NCBI GenBank assembly: GCA_001767435.1
Contig: MEKT01000157.1
Coordinates: 1-32,174, forward strand
Source of the DNA: Acidobacteria bacterium RIFCSPLOWO2_02_FULL_65_29
GTDB taxonomy: Bacteria > Acidobacteriota > Vicinamibacteria > Vicinamibacterales > CAVVIG01
Direction: 5' to 3'
DNA: 32,174 nt
Shown: positions 14,675-22,838 of the stretch, piece by piece
How positions within the stretch are numbered: the first letter of the stretch is position 1
How the letters are laid out: every line of letters starts with the position of its first letter
Notes under the pieces: generated by a model
The model's input: the letters and a program-made list of their open reading frames with translations, nothing else
What the model was told of the DNA's origin: nothing
Databases searched by the model: none
Position numbers and translations under genes: made by a program

Positions 14675-17217
14675 GCGCCAGCTTCAGCGCTGCCAGCGCG
14701 GGCCGCGGGCAGGCGCCGGACCCGGAAAAACCACCGCTTGAGCGCCTCGGTCGCGACGACGTACAGACAGGCGATCGCGCAGAGCGTGAGGAGCAGCGAG
14801 CCCGGCAGCGGCACGAACCCGAGCAGTCCGACGAACGGCAGATACGGTATCGCCACCGCCACCGCGACGAGCACCGCCGTGGACGTCGCAAGCAATGTGC
14901 CCGGCCGGCTTCGGAAGAACGGCCGGCGCGTCCGCACCACAAGCGCGATCACGAGCTCGGTCAGGAGCGATTCGACGAACCACGCCGTGCGGAACAGGTT
15001 CGGCGCGGCCCGAAACGGCCCGAGCAGCACCAGAAACGTCATCACGTCGAAGACCGAGCTGAGCAGACCGTACTCGACCATGAACCGGCCGATGAACCGG
15101 ATGTCCCACCGCTCAGGCCGCGCGACGAGCTCCGGATCGACGCGGTCGTCGGCCAGGCCGATGGCTGGAATGTCCGACAGGAAGTTGTTGAGCAGGATCT
15201 GCCCGGCGAGCAGCGGAAGAAACGGCAGAAAGAGCGACGCGACCGCCATGCTGAGCATGTTGCCGAGATTGGCGCTCGTGGTCGTCAACACGTATTTGAG
15301 CGTGTTGGCGAACGTCCGGCGCCCTTCTTCGATGCCGCGGCGGATCACGTCCAGGTCTCGCGCCAGCAGCACGAAGTCGGCCGCTTCGCGCGCGACGTCG
15401 GACGCGTGCTCGACCGACAGGCTGGCGTCGGCCGCGTGCATGGCGGGCGCGTCGTTCACTCCGTCGCCGAGAAATCCGACGACGTGCCCTGTCTTCTTCA
15501 GGGCCAGGATGATGCGTTCCTTCTGATCCGGATCGACCTCGACGAACAGATCCGTCCGCTCAGCCTCGTGCCAGAGCGCCTCCTCGTGCATCTCGGCCAG
15601 ATCCGCGCCGGTCAGCACGCGCCCGGCGCGCAGCCCGACGAGCGCGGCCAGGTGCTGCGCAACACGCTTGCTGTCGCCCGTGATCAGCTTGACCGATACG
15701 CCGAGCCTCGCGAGATTCGCCACCGTCTCGGCGGCGCCTTCCTTCGGCCCGTCGACGAAGGTCAGGAATCCTTCGAACGTCAAATCGCGCTCATCCCCAC
15801 GGCCGTATGCCGGCTGCCGTTCGAGCACGCGCGTGGCGATGGCGAGCACCCGAATGCCACGACCCGCCCACTCCGCCGAGCGCGCCCGCAAGCGATCGCG
15901 TGCCTCCGCGTCCAGGTCCGCGCCGTCCGAGAATCGCGTGGAAGCCTCGAGGACGTGATCGAAGGCGCCTTTGGCGACGAGCAGACGCTGTCCATCGCGG
16001 TCGACGATGACGCTCACGCGCTTACGGACGAAGTCGAATGGAATCTCGGCGTGCTTGACGACGCGCGACAGGTCGGGCTGCCACGCCTGCGAGATGGCAT
16101 CGTCGAGTGGGCTGCCCAGACCGGTCTCGAGTGAGGCGTTGATGGCGGCGAGCGTCAGCACGCCGGCCGACCGGTTGCCGGAGGGATCGTAGGCGCCCTC
16201 GAGCTGTACCACGCCTTCGGTGAGCGTGCCCGTCTTGTCGGTGCAGAGGACGTCCATGCTGCCGAGGTTCTCGATCGCGTTCAGTCGCCGGACGATCACG
16301 CCGTGGCGCGCCATCATCTCGGCGCCACGCGCGAGGCTCACGCTCAGAATGGCCGGGAGCAGCTCGGGACTGAGCCCGACGGCGAGCGCGACAGAGAACA
16401 GCAGCGTTTCGACCGGTGGCCGCCCACGGATCATGTGCGCGGCAAACACAAGGAGCACCAGTACGAACATCGCGCTCGTGAGCAGGTATCCGAAGCGGCG
16501 GATGCCGCGGTCGAAATCCGTCTCGGGAGGACGGAGCGTGAGGCGATGGGCAATCGCGCCGAATTCGGTCGACGGCCCGGTCCGCACTACGAGGCACCGG
16601 GCCATGCCGCTGCGGACGTTCGTGCCGAGAAACACACAGTTGGTGCGATCGCGAACCGCGGCCGACACGGGCACGATGCCGGGCCTCTTTTCGACCGGAA
16701 AGCTCTCGCCGGTGAGCACCGCCTCGCTCACGAAGAAGTCGGCCGCCTCGAGGACGACGGCGTCGCCCGGAACGAGCGATCCGGCCGAGAGCACCACCAG
16801 ATCGCCCGGCACGATGTCTTCGAGCGGGACCGTGACGCTCATGCCGCCGCGCACCGCGGTGGTCCGCGTGCGCACCGTCGCCTGCAGCGCGGCGACGGCG
16901 GCGTGGGCGCTGTACTCCCTCGAGTAGCTGATGCCGACGCTCGCCACCACGATCACGAGCACGATGGCCGCATCGACGAGTTGGCCCGTCGCGACCGACG
17001 CAATGGCGGCGAATACGAGAATGAGCAGGAGAGGATTGCGCAGTTCGCTGGCAATCGCGCGCGCGCGCGAAAAGGACGAGCGGGACCGCAACTGATTGGG
17101 GCCGGCCGACCGCAAGCGCGTCTCGGCCTCGGCCTGCGACAGACCGTCTGGTCCCGACTGTAGGCGGTCGGTCAGCGTCTCGCGCGCGAGTGTCCAGTAC
17201 GCCTCGACGGGCGTCAC
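14671..17217 (-). CDS. MgtA-type (P-IIIB) magnesium-translocating P-type ATPase
   Basis: An 848-residue product from GTG 17217, set by the GTGA overlap with the preceding stop. Domain order: cytoplasmic N-terminus (1-60), TM1-2 (61-95), actuator domain with TGES at 169-172, TM3-4 with AVGLSPELLPAIL at 279-291, phosphorylation site DKTGTLT (Asp327), nucleotide-binding part with KGAFDHVLE (416-424), hinge GDGVNDAPA (584-592), then C-terminal helices. The M4 sequence and the C-terminal RPERWDIRFIGRFMVEYG block match MgtA/MgtB rather than Ca2+ or Na+/K+ pumps. The usual DPPK before the hinge is DGPK here. It would import Mg2+ across the inner membrane. It is the last gene of an operon with an L,D-transpeptidase and an unknown exported protein. 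Confidence 0.9.
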   Translation of the reverse strand: MTPVEAYWTLARETLTDRLQSGPDGLSQAEAETRLRSAGPNQLRSRSSFSRARAIASELRNPLLLILVFAAIASVATGQLVDAAIVLVIVVASVGISYSREYSAHAAVAALQATVRTRTTAVRGGMSVTVPLEDIVPGDLVVLSAGSLVPGDAVVLEAADFFVSEAVLTGESFPVEKRPGIVPVSAAVRDRTNCVFLGTNVRSGMARCLVVRTGPSTEFGAIAHRLTLRPPETDFDRGIRRFGYLLTSAMFVLVLLVFAAHMIRGRPPVETLLFSVALAVGLSPELLPAILSVSLARGAEMMARHGVIVRRLNAIENLGSMDVLCTDKTGTLTEGVVQLEGAYDPSGNRSAGVLTLAAINASLETGLGSPLDDAISQAWQPDLSRVVKHAEIPFDFVRKRVSVIVDRDGQRLLVAKGAFDHVLEASTRFSDGADLDAEARDRLRARSAEWAGRGIRVLAIATRVLERQPAYGRGDERDLTFEGFLTFVDGPKEGAAETVANLARLGVSVKLITGDSKRVAQHLAALVGLRAGRVLTGADLAEMHEEALWHEAERTDLFVEVDPDQKERIILALKKTGHVVGFLGDGVNDAPAMHAADASLSVEHASDVAREAADFVLLARDLDVIRRGIEEGRRTFANTLKYVLTTTSANLGNMLSMAVASLFLPFLPLLAGQILLNNFLSDIPAIGLADDRVDPELVARPERWDIRFIGRFMVEYGLLSSVFDVMTFLVLLGPFRAAPNLFRTAWFVESLLTELVIALVVRTRRPFFRSRPGTLLATSTAVLVAVAVAIPYLPFVGLLGFVPLPGSLLLTLCAIACLYVVATEALKRWFFRVRRLPAARAGSAEAGA

Positions 17218-18350
17218 CGCGCGCCCGCCTGCTCGCCGGGCGGGCGCCGGTCGGCGGCCGATGCGCGCGCGCAGATCTGGTCGATGCGCGCCAGCACGGC
17301 CGCCTCGTCGGCCGGATCGCGCGGCACGTCGAGTCCTTCCTCGAGTTGCAGCTCGATCTTGAACCACCAGTTCGGTTGAAAGGTCGCGTGGACGGGGACG
17401 TTCGCGAGCGCGTCGGTGAGACCGTGCGTCACCGAAAATCGCGTGACGTGGCCGGTCGCGCGGTTGCGGATCGCGTACTCGCCTTTGACGAGATCGCGGA
17501 ACGTCCGCGAACGCGTCCTCAGCTGGCCGACGCGCTCGAGCGTCTGGAGCCGCAGATCGTACTCGGCGCCCTTGTAGACGTACACGATTGGCGCGATCCG
17601 CGGCGGCCACGGCTCGCCGCCGCGGACGGCCTCGGTGCCCGCGTGAATCATTCGTTCGAGCGCGGTCAGCAGTCCAGGCGCGGCGCCTTCCGAGCGCGCG
17701 GTCTGCCGCCGCTCCCAGCGGCGGGACGTAGCCAGGACCTCCAGGAGACCTCCGAACTGCCGATAGGTCACGTCGCGCCCGGCCCGAACCGAGGTGACCC
17801 AGGCCTCAGCGGTCGCCAATCCCGTCATCGAGCAGATGGCTCCGTACAAGGCCGGACCGGCGCCCGATGCGAGCCTGGCCTCCGCTTCGTCGAGCGAATC
17901 GGCGTCCGTGATGCTGCGAACGCCAAACGCGACGGAGGCCTCGCCGCGCTCCTCTTCGCGGATGTAGCCCCATTCGTTGATGCCGCGAGGCGCCTTCGCC
18001 GGGTCCGATCCGATGAGGAGGGCGAGCGCCCGCGCCCCGTCCTCGCGGGTGCGGACGGTCGCGCGGGCGCCACCGACGTTGTCGCTGCTCACCCAGAAGA
18101 GCAGCAGCCGTACGCGTCCGACAATCCGGTAGCGATAGTCGGCCGAGACGGCGAACGCTCCACGCCCCTCCTGCGCGACCAGCGAAGGCGATCCACCGCC
18201 GGCGCCGGCCGCAGTCGTGGCTTGCAGCCGGGATTCCCCGCCCGAACGCTGGTCCTCGATCAGCGGGAGCCGGCCACCAAGCCCGGAGAGCGAAAGTGAC
18301 GCCGCCGTCGCGAGGCCGAGACATGTCCGGCAGACGCCAATGGCGATCAT
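17214..18350 (-). CDS. Unknown conserved exported protein in the Ldt/P-type ATPase operon
   Basis: A 378-residue product from ATG 18350, set by an ATGA overlap with the L,D-transpeptidase stop. An N-terminal signal (residues 1-26) suggests export. The body has a conserved-looking RVRLLLFWVSSDNVGGARATVR block, then LIGSDPAKAPRGINEWGYIREEE, a helical central part (GLLTALERMIHAGTEAVRG) and a C-terminal part with IVYVYKGAEYDLRLQTLERVG and PNWWFKIELQLEEG. No domain is recognised. No catalytic motif stands out; the overall look is of a binding or structural protein of the envelope. It overlaps both neighbours by 4 bp, so its amount is probably tied to both. Confidence 0.8.
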   Translation of the reverse strand: MIAIGVCRTCLGLATAASLSLSGLGGRLPLIEDQRSGGESRLQATTAAGAGGGSPSLVAQEGRGAFAVSADYRYRIVGRVRLLLFWVSSDNVGGARATVRTREDGARALALLIGSDPAKAPRGINEWGYIREEERGEASVAFGVRSITDADSLDEAEARLASGAGPALYGAICSMTGLATAEAWVTSVRAGRDVTYRQFGGLLEVLATSRRWERRQTARSEGAAPGLLTALERMIHAGTEAVRGGEPWPPRIAPIVYVYKGAEYDLRLQTLERVGQLRTRSRTFRDLVKGEYAIRNRATGHVTRFSVTHGLTDALANVPVHATFQPNWWFKIELQLEEGLDVPRDPADEAAVLARIDQICARASAADRRPPGEQAGAR

Positions 18351-20047
18351 CGCGGTGACAGGCCCTGATGGCTCGAGATCATCTGAGCGTCGAGTCTCGC
18401 ATCGTGACCGTAGATGTCTTCAGCAAACCTGACGGCGCCATCGGGCATGACCGCTGCCGTCGTGTAGAAGAGGATCACCTGAATGGGCCGCTTCACGGCC
18501 ACGTGGAGCGTCTGCGGACCCGCCATCGCCGACAGGATGCGGTCGCGGGTCCATTCCGGCTGCTCGGCCAGTACCCACTCGGCCAGCCTCACGGGATCCT
18601 CGACCCGCACGCAGCCGTGGCTGAAATCACGGCGGCTCCTGGCAAACAGCGCCTGTGCCGGCGTGGCGTGCATGTACACGTTCTCTGCGTTGGGAAACAC
18701 GAACTTGACCAGCCCCAGCGCATTCTGGGGTCCGGGACGCTGACGCAGCCTGAGGAGCCCCCGTGCGAGCCGCGCGAGGTTCTCCGGCGTCGCCTCCACC
18801 GGCGAGGCGTCGTCGCCTTCTCCGCGCACGATCTCCATGTTCTCTCGGCGCAGGTAATCCGGATCCCGGCGAATCGCCGGAAGCATGTCCTCGCGAAGGA
18901 TCGAGACGGGCACGTTCCAGTATGGCCTGAAGATCAGCTCCCGCATGTCTTCGACGAACACCGGCGTCTGGGTGCCGAGCGCGCGGCCCACGATGACGCT
19001 CATCATGAAGGACGGCGCGCCGTCCGGAGGAATCGAGTCCCACCCCCACAGCTGGAACATCGGAATATTGATCGCGACGAGACGTCGCTCGCCGATGTCA
19101 GGCAGCCATCGCAGCCGCTCGAGCGCCAGCTCGATCTGGCGCACGCGCCACGCCAGGGGAACTGCCAGGGCCGCGTGAGTCTTGCGGCCGAGGATGCCGT
19201 CTTCGTCGAGGCCGTGCCGGCGCTGAAATCGCCGCACCCCCTCCACGACTGCTCCTTCGTACAGCGCGGACGCCGCGGGTACGGGTGCGTCCGCAGGCAG
19301 GTCGCCCATGGAGACCAGCAGGCGAAAGAGCGACTGCACGCTCGCGAACGATTGCCCGGGCCGTACGACGCCGCCGGACGAAAGCGAAGCGATGGCCGAG
19401 GGAGGATTCTGAGCCAGCGATCGGTAGCGAAGCAGAGCGTTGCCCAAGCTGCGGTACTGGGCGAGCGGGGACTGGAGCGCCGACGCAGTTTCGCGGATTC
19501 CATGAGCCGCGAGACTGCTCAGTAGGAGTGCCGGAAAATCGTGTGCTTCGGCCGGAACATGCAGTCTGAAACCAATCGACCGTGGGTCGACGCGGCCCAG
19601 ATGCAGGTCGCTGAACAATCTGAGAACGCTGACGCTCAATGCCGCGTCGAATCGCGCCACGTCCCGGACTGGCGGCGTCGCTTCGCGCTGAAGCAACGAG
19701 GCCAGGCTCGCGAGCTCGCCATAGCGATAGTCGTCCCGGGCGAGACCATCGTCGGCTGCCCGCTCGACGAGCGCCAGGGCATCGCGCGCGTCCTCGTTCG
19801 GACGGCCGGGCGGCTCTGTCCACAGCGGCGAGTAGGCCTGTGGCTCATAGAGGGCCGCCAGAGCCGCGCGCTCGCTCGCTGCCGGCGCCCCCGATACATG
19901 GGCGTCGGCCACACTCGCCCGGATTGCGGCGGCCACCTCGTTGGAGAACGGCTGAGCCGCCGCGCGAGCTGGTTGAGGGAGCGGCGCGGTGTCGGAGCAG
20001 GCCGGCACGCCGAGCAGTGCCGCCATCAGCAACGGCTTGAGCATCAT
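18347..20047 (-). CDS. L,D-transpeptidase, YcbB/LdtD type
   Basis: A 566-residue product from ATG 20047 (a second ATG at 20044 is equally possible; GAGGG lies directly upstream). The N-terminus is a signal with a cysteine after VPA (LLGVPACSD), so a lipoprotein is possible. The order fits LdtD: an N-terminal scaffold (about 35-230) with QAYSPLWTEPPG, a peptidoglycan-binding-like part (about 255-295; AVVEGVRRFQRRHGLDEDG), and the YkuD catalytic domain (about 322-520) with YMHATPAQ (His460) and SHGCVRVEDP (Cys479). It would make 3-3 cross-links in the periplasm using tetrapeptide donors. First gene of a three-gene operon. Confidence 0.93.
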   Translation of the reverse strand: MMLKPLLMAALLGVPACSDTAPLPQPARAAAQPFSNEVAAAIRASVADAHVSGAPAASERAALAALYEPQAYSPLWTEPPGRPNEDARDALALVERAADDGLARDDYRYGELASLASLLQREATPPVRDVARFDAALSVSVLRLFSDLHLGRVDPRSIGFRLHVPAEAHDFPALLLSSLAAHGIRETASALQSPLAQYRSLGNALLRYRSLAQNPPSAIASLSSGGVVRPGQSFASVQSLFRLLVSMGDLPADAPVPAASALYEGAVVEGVRRFQRRHGLDEDGILGRKTHAALAVPLAWRVRQIELALERLRWLPDIGERRLVAINIPMFQLWGWDSIPPDGAPSFMMSVIVGRALGTQTPVFVEDMRELIFRPYWNVPVSILREDMLPAIRRDPDYLRRENMEIVRGEGDDASPVEATPENLARLARGLLRLRQRPGPQNALGLVKFVFPNAENVYMHATPAQALFARSRRDFSHGCVRVEDPVRLAEWVLAEQPEWTRDRILSAMAGPQTLHVAVKRPIQVILFYTTAAVMPDGAVRFAEDIYGHDARLDAQMISSHQGLSPR

Positions 20048-20092
20048 CCCTCAGAGTGTTCCGAGCGCCGGAATGTCGGCGCGGGCCGGCGC

Positions 20093-21523
20093 TCATCCTT
20101 TGATGCAGACAAGCGGCTCGAGCCTCGCCACCTTGCGAGACAAGCCCGCTCGATCCGCAGCGTCGACGACGGCTGTCACGTCCTTGTACGCGCCTGGCGC
20201 TTCCTCGGCGACGCCGCGCGCCGACGGACTTCGTATGAGAATGCCTCGACTCGCCAGCTCCTCGATCACCTGGCGGCCATTCCACTGTCTGAGCGCCTGA
20301 TGGCGGCTCATGCTCCGGCCAGCGCCGTGGCACGACGACCCGAACGATCGCGCCTCGCTGCCGCCGGCTCCCACGAGCACGTAGGAAGCGGTGCCCATGG
20401 TCCCGCCAATCAGAACCGGCTGGCCGATCGCCGACAGTGCGGGCGGCAGGTCGGGATGACCGGGGCCGAAGGCGCGCGTCGCGCCCTTCCGGTGCACGAA
20501 CAACCGCTGGGTGCGGCCGTCCATCTGGTGCGATTCCACTTTGCAGGTGTTGTGCGACACATCGTAGAGCAGCGTCAGCTGCGACCGCGGCACGACTGAA
20601 TCGAACGCGCGGCGCACCAGGTGCGTGATGATCTGCCGGTTCGCCAGCGCGCAGTTCGTCGCCGCCCGCATCGCTCCGAGATACGCCTCCCCCTCCGGAG
20701 AGTCGATCGGGGCACAGGCGAGTTCCCGATCGGGCACGTCGATGCCGTACCCCGGCGCCGCGAGCACCATGCGCTTGAGAAATTCCGTCCCGATTTGGTG
20801 GCCCAGCCCGCGCGATCCGCAGTGGATGCTGACAACGACGTCGCCCTCGCGGAGCGCGAAGGCCGACGCCGCCGCAGGGTCGAACACCTTCGCGACGTGC
20901 TGCACTTCGAGGTAGTGGTTGCCCGACCCAAGCGTCCCCATCTGGTCGCGCTGGCGCGTCTTGGCATGCTCGGACACCTCGCCCGGTTTGGCGCCCGACA
21001 TGCGGCCATGCTCCTCGATCCGTTCCAGATCGGCCGCCATGCCGTACCCCTGTTCCACGGCCCAGCGCGCGCCGCCGGCGAGCATGGCGTCCATTTCGGG
21101 GCCGTCGAGGTGCAGACGACCGCCGCGGCCGACACCGGCGGGCACGCTGCGAGCGAGCTCGTCGGCCAGCCGCTTCTTCAGCGGCTCGACGAGCTCCCTG
21201 GTCAATCCCGTTGACAGCAGACGAACACCGCATGAAATGTCGAAGCCGACGCCACCGGCCGAAATGACGCCGCCCTGGTCTGCATCGAACGCCGCCACGC
21301 CGCCAATCGAAAATCCGTACCCCCAATGCGCATCGGGCATGGCGTAGGAAGCCCGCACGATACCTCGCAGGGTCGCGACGTTGGTCACCTGTTCGTAGAC
21401 CTTCTCGTCCATCTCCTTGACGAGCGATTCGGTGCCGAACACGATGCCCGGCACGCGCATGCGCCCGTGTGGTTCGATCCACCACTCGACGTCGGACTTG
21501 CGAGAGAGCAGGGACAGATCCAT
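20093..21523 (-). CDS. rtcB: RtcB-type RNA ligase
   Basis: A 476-residue product from ATG 21523. Family motifs occur in order: ASYAMPDAHWGYGFSIGGVAAF, GVGFDISCGVR (91-101, metal-binding Asp95 and Cys98), GTLGSGNHYLEVQ, VSIHCGSRGLGHQ, YDVSHNTCKVE and SSCHGAGRSMSR with the guanylated histidine. RtcB joins 2',3'-cyclic phosphate and 5'-OH RNA ends using GTP and Mn2+, with archease as activator. The archease gene lies just upstream on the same strand, separated by a 7-bp-period array of 56 bp. No SD is visible; the array sits where it would be. The rtcB start is therefore either weakly translated or depends on read-through from archease. Confidence 0.95.
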   Translation of the reverse strand: MDLSLLSRKSDVEWWIEPHGRMRVPGIVFGTESLVKEMDEKVYEQVTNVATLRGIVRASYAMPDAHWGYGFSIGGVAAFDADQGGVISAGGVGFDISCGVRLLSTGLTRELVEPLKKRLADELARSVPAGVGRGGRLHLDGPEMDAMLAGGARWAVEQGYGMAADLERIEEHGRMSGAKPGEVSEHAKTRQRDQMGTLGSGNHYLEVQHVAKVFDPAAASAFALREGDVVVSIHCGSRGLGHQIGTEFLKRMVLAAPGYGIDVPDRELACAPIDSPEGEAYLGAMRAATNCALANRQIITHLVRRAFDSVVPRSQLTLLYDVSHNTCKVESHQMDGRTQRLFVHRKGATRAFGPGHPDLPPALSAIGQPVLIGGTMGTASYVLVGAGGSEARSFGSSCHGAGRSMSRHQALRQWNGRQVIEELASRGILIRSPSARGVAEEAPGAYKDVTAVVDAADRAGLSRKVARLEPLVCIKG

Positions 21524-21525
21524 GA

Positions 21526-21581
21526 GAGTTCAGAGTTCAGAGTTCAGACTGGCGACTTACGACTTGCGACTTGTGACTTCG
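21526..21581. repeat. 7-bp-period array between archease and rtcB
   Basis: Eight heptamers without a break: GAGTTCA three times, then GACTGGC, GACTTAC, GACTTGC, GACTTGT and GACTTCG. It fills the gap between the archease stop (21583-21585) and the rtcB start (21523) almost exactly and so replaces the place of the rtcB ribosome-binding site. The first unit family changes to the second after 21 bp with the 7-bp phase kept. Confidence 0.9.
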
Positions 21582-21582
21582 A

Positions 21583-22002
21583 TCACACGTCGACCACACA
21601 CTGCGCCAGCCAGGATCCGTCGTCGCGCTCCTCGACGCGGAGCGCCGTGTAGGTCGCCCCCTTGATCTCGACGGCCGGTTCGTGCCGCACCTGATCGATC
21701 GTCTCACCCCAGGCGGTCGCGTGCAATCGACCGCCGTCGATCGCGACGGTGAAGGCGCCGAACACAAGGCGTCGCGTGGCCATTTCATAGACGAGCGCGT
21801 TCAGCCAGTCGACCAGCAGCACGTCGGCGGCGGGCGCTTCGCACGCAACCTGCACGGCAACCTCGGGACGAACGGCCGCCGGGTCGGTGACCGCACCGGT
21901 CAACGCCAGCGCCGCCTGCTCGAACGCCGCTTCTTTCGTCGGTCCCATGCCCCGGATGCCGACGTCGGCGCCGTGCGGGAAATGCTCCCACGCTGCACGC
22001 AT
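21583..22002 (-). CDS. Archease, activator of RtcB
   Basis: A 139-residue product from ATG 22002; in-frame GTGs at 22005 and 22008 and a TTG at 22017 are alternatives, and no strong SD is present. It has the archease pattern: HFPHGADVGIRGMG near the N-terminus (the usual HTAD is HGAD here), AFEQAALALTGAVTD, LLVDWLNALVYEM in the middle and EIKGATYTALRVEE near the C-terminus. Archease binds a divalent metal and speeds guanylation and turnover of RtcB. The rtcB gene follows on the same strand, so the pair is a small RNA repair or tRNA-splicing-like unit. No RNA substrate is encoded nearby. Confidence 0.9.
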   Translation of the reverse strand: MRAAWEHFPHGADVGIRGMGPTKEAAFEQAALALTGAVTDPAAVRPEVAVQVACEAPAADVLLVDWLNALVYEMATRRLVFGAFTVAIDGGRLHATAWGETIDQVRHEPAVEIKGATYTALRVEERDDGSWLAQCVVDV

Positions 22003-22103
22003 CACCACGGGCTGCAAGCCGCCAGAGTCACTCGCGTGGGTTTCATGACGTGGCCTTCACCCTGCAGAAGAGCGACGAGCGGCTCGCCTCGGTCGTTCGG
22101 TCG

Positions 22104-22577
22104 TCACTCCGCGGCAACATCGAGCTGGCGATGCGCACAGATGCCAGCGAGCGCCGACACGACGTCCGTCGCGGCCACGCCCTTGGTGGCAAGGGCGATG
22201 TCGTTCAGCGAAATCACGCCCTGGAGTCGGCCGTTGGCATCGATGACGGGAAGGCGGCGGACTTGGAATGTCTTCATGGCGGCCAGCGCGTCGGTCACCG
22301 CGTCGTCGGGCAAACAGGCGTGGACATGGCTGCTCATCGCCTGCGCAGCCGAAATGTGCTCCGGAAGAAGCCGCCGCGTCGCCGTGGCCATACAGATGTC
22401 GCGATCGGTCACGACGCCTGCCACGGTGCCCGCCGCGTTGACAACGGGGAGGAACCCGCAGTCGTGATCCCACATCAGCTTGGCGGCCGCTGCGAGGTCG
22501 CTGTCCGGACGGCAGATGGCAGTCGGAGCCGACATCAGGTTTCGAACGATCGCGGTCTTGCCGGCAGTCTTTGCCAC
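22104..22577 (-). CDS. Two-CBS-domain protein (paralogue 1)
   Basis: A 157-residue product from GTG 22577, with GAGGAGG 5 nt upstream. Two CBS motifs: about 11-68 (VRNLMSAPTAICRPDSDL to GVVTDRDICMA) and about 78-135 (AQAMSSHVHACLPDDAV to GVISLNDIALA). CBS pairs bind adenosyl nucleotides such as AMP, ATP or NADH and usually control a partner; stand-alone CBS proteins are thought to sense energy state. It is closely related along its whole length to the protein encoded at 28902-29360. It is divergent from the winged-helix/TPR gene across about 260 bp, in which no other gene is seen. Confidence 0.92.
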   Translation of the reverse strand: MAKTAGKTAIVRNLMSAPTAICRPDSDLAAAAKLMWDHDCGFLPVVNAAGTVAGVVTDRDICMATATRRLLPEHISAAQAMSSHVHACLPDDAVTDALAAMKTFQVRRLPVIDANGRLQGVISLNDIALATKGVAATDVVSALAGICAHRQLDVAAE

Positions 22578-22838
22578 GGTGGCCTCCTCGGCTTCGAGAT
22601 CTCGGGGTTTCGAGCGGCAGACTCTCAGAACAAGACATCATGCGCTCAGCTGCCTTCATGGAGCAACGGTCATACCAATGTTGAAATCGCTTCGAAGATC
22701 GACGCGATCGAGTGCATCGAAGCGCGACCGGCCTCGCGTTCGGCGCCGGGCTCGGAGCATGGGAACTTTCTCGCGAGGTGGGGAAAAGTTCGCTCAGACA
22801 GAAAACTGCTTCATGTGTCACGATCGTGGCCTTAGAAG

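Noticed and set aside
14668-16134. 488-residue plus-strand frame across the P-type ATPase
   Set aside because: Shadow frame; the ATPase has all catalytic motifs.
22587-22615. A possible sixth heptad array upstream of the CBS gene
   Set aside because: CTCGAAA/CCCCGAG-like words occur but the 7-bp phase is not kept clearly enough.
22806-22822. A CFMCH haem motif in a plus-strand frame just before the winged-helix/TPR start
   Set aside because: The frame continues into the regulator in the wrong phase and has no protein-like surroundings; a five-residue match is expected by chance in GC-rich DNA.
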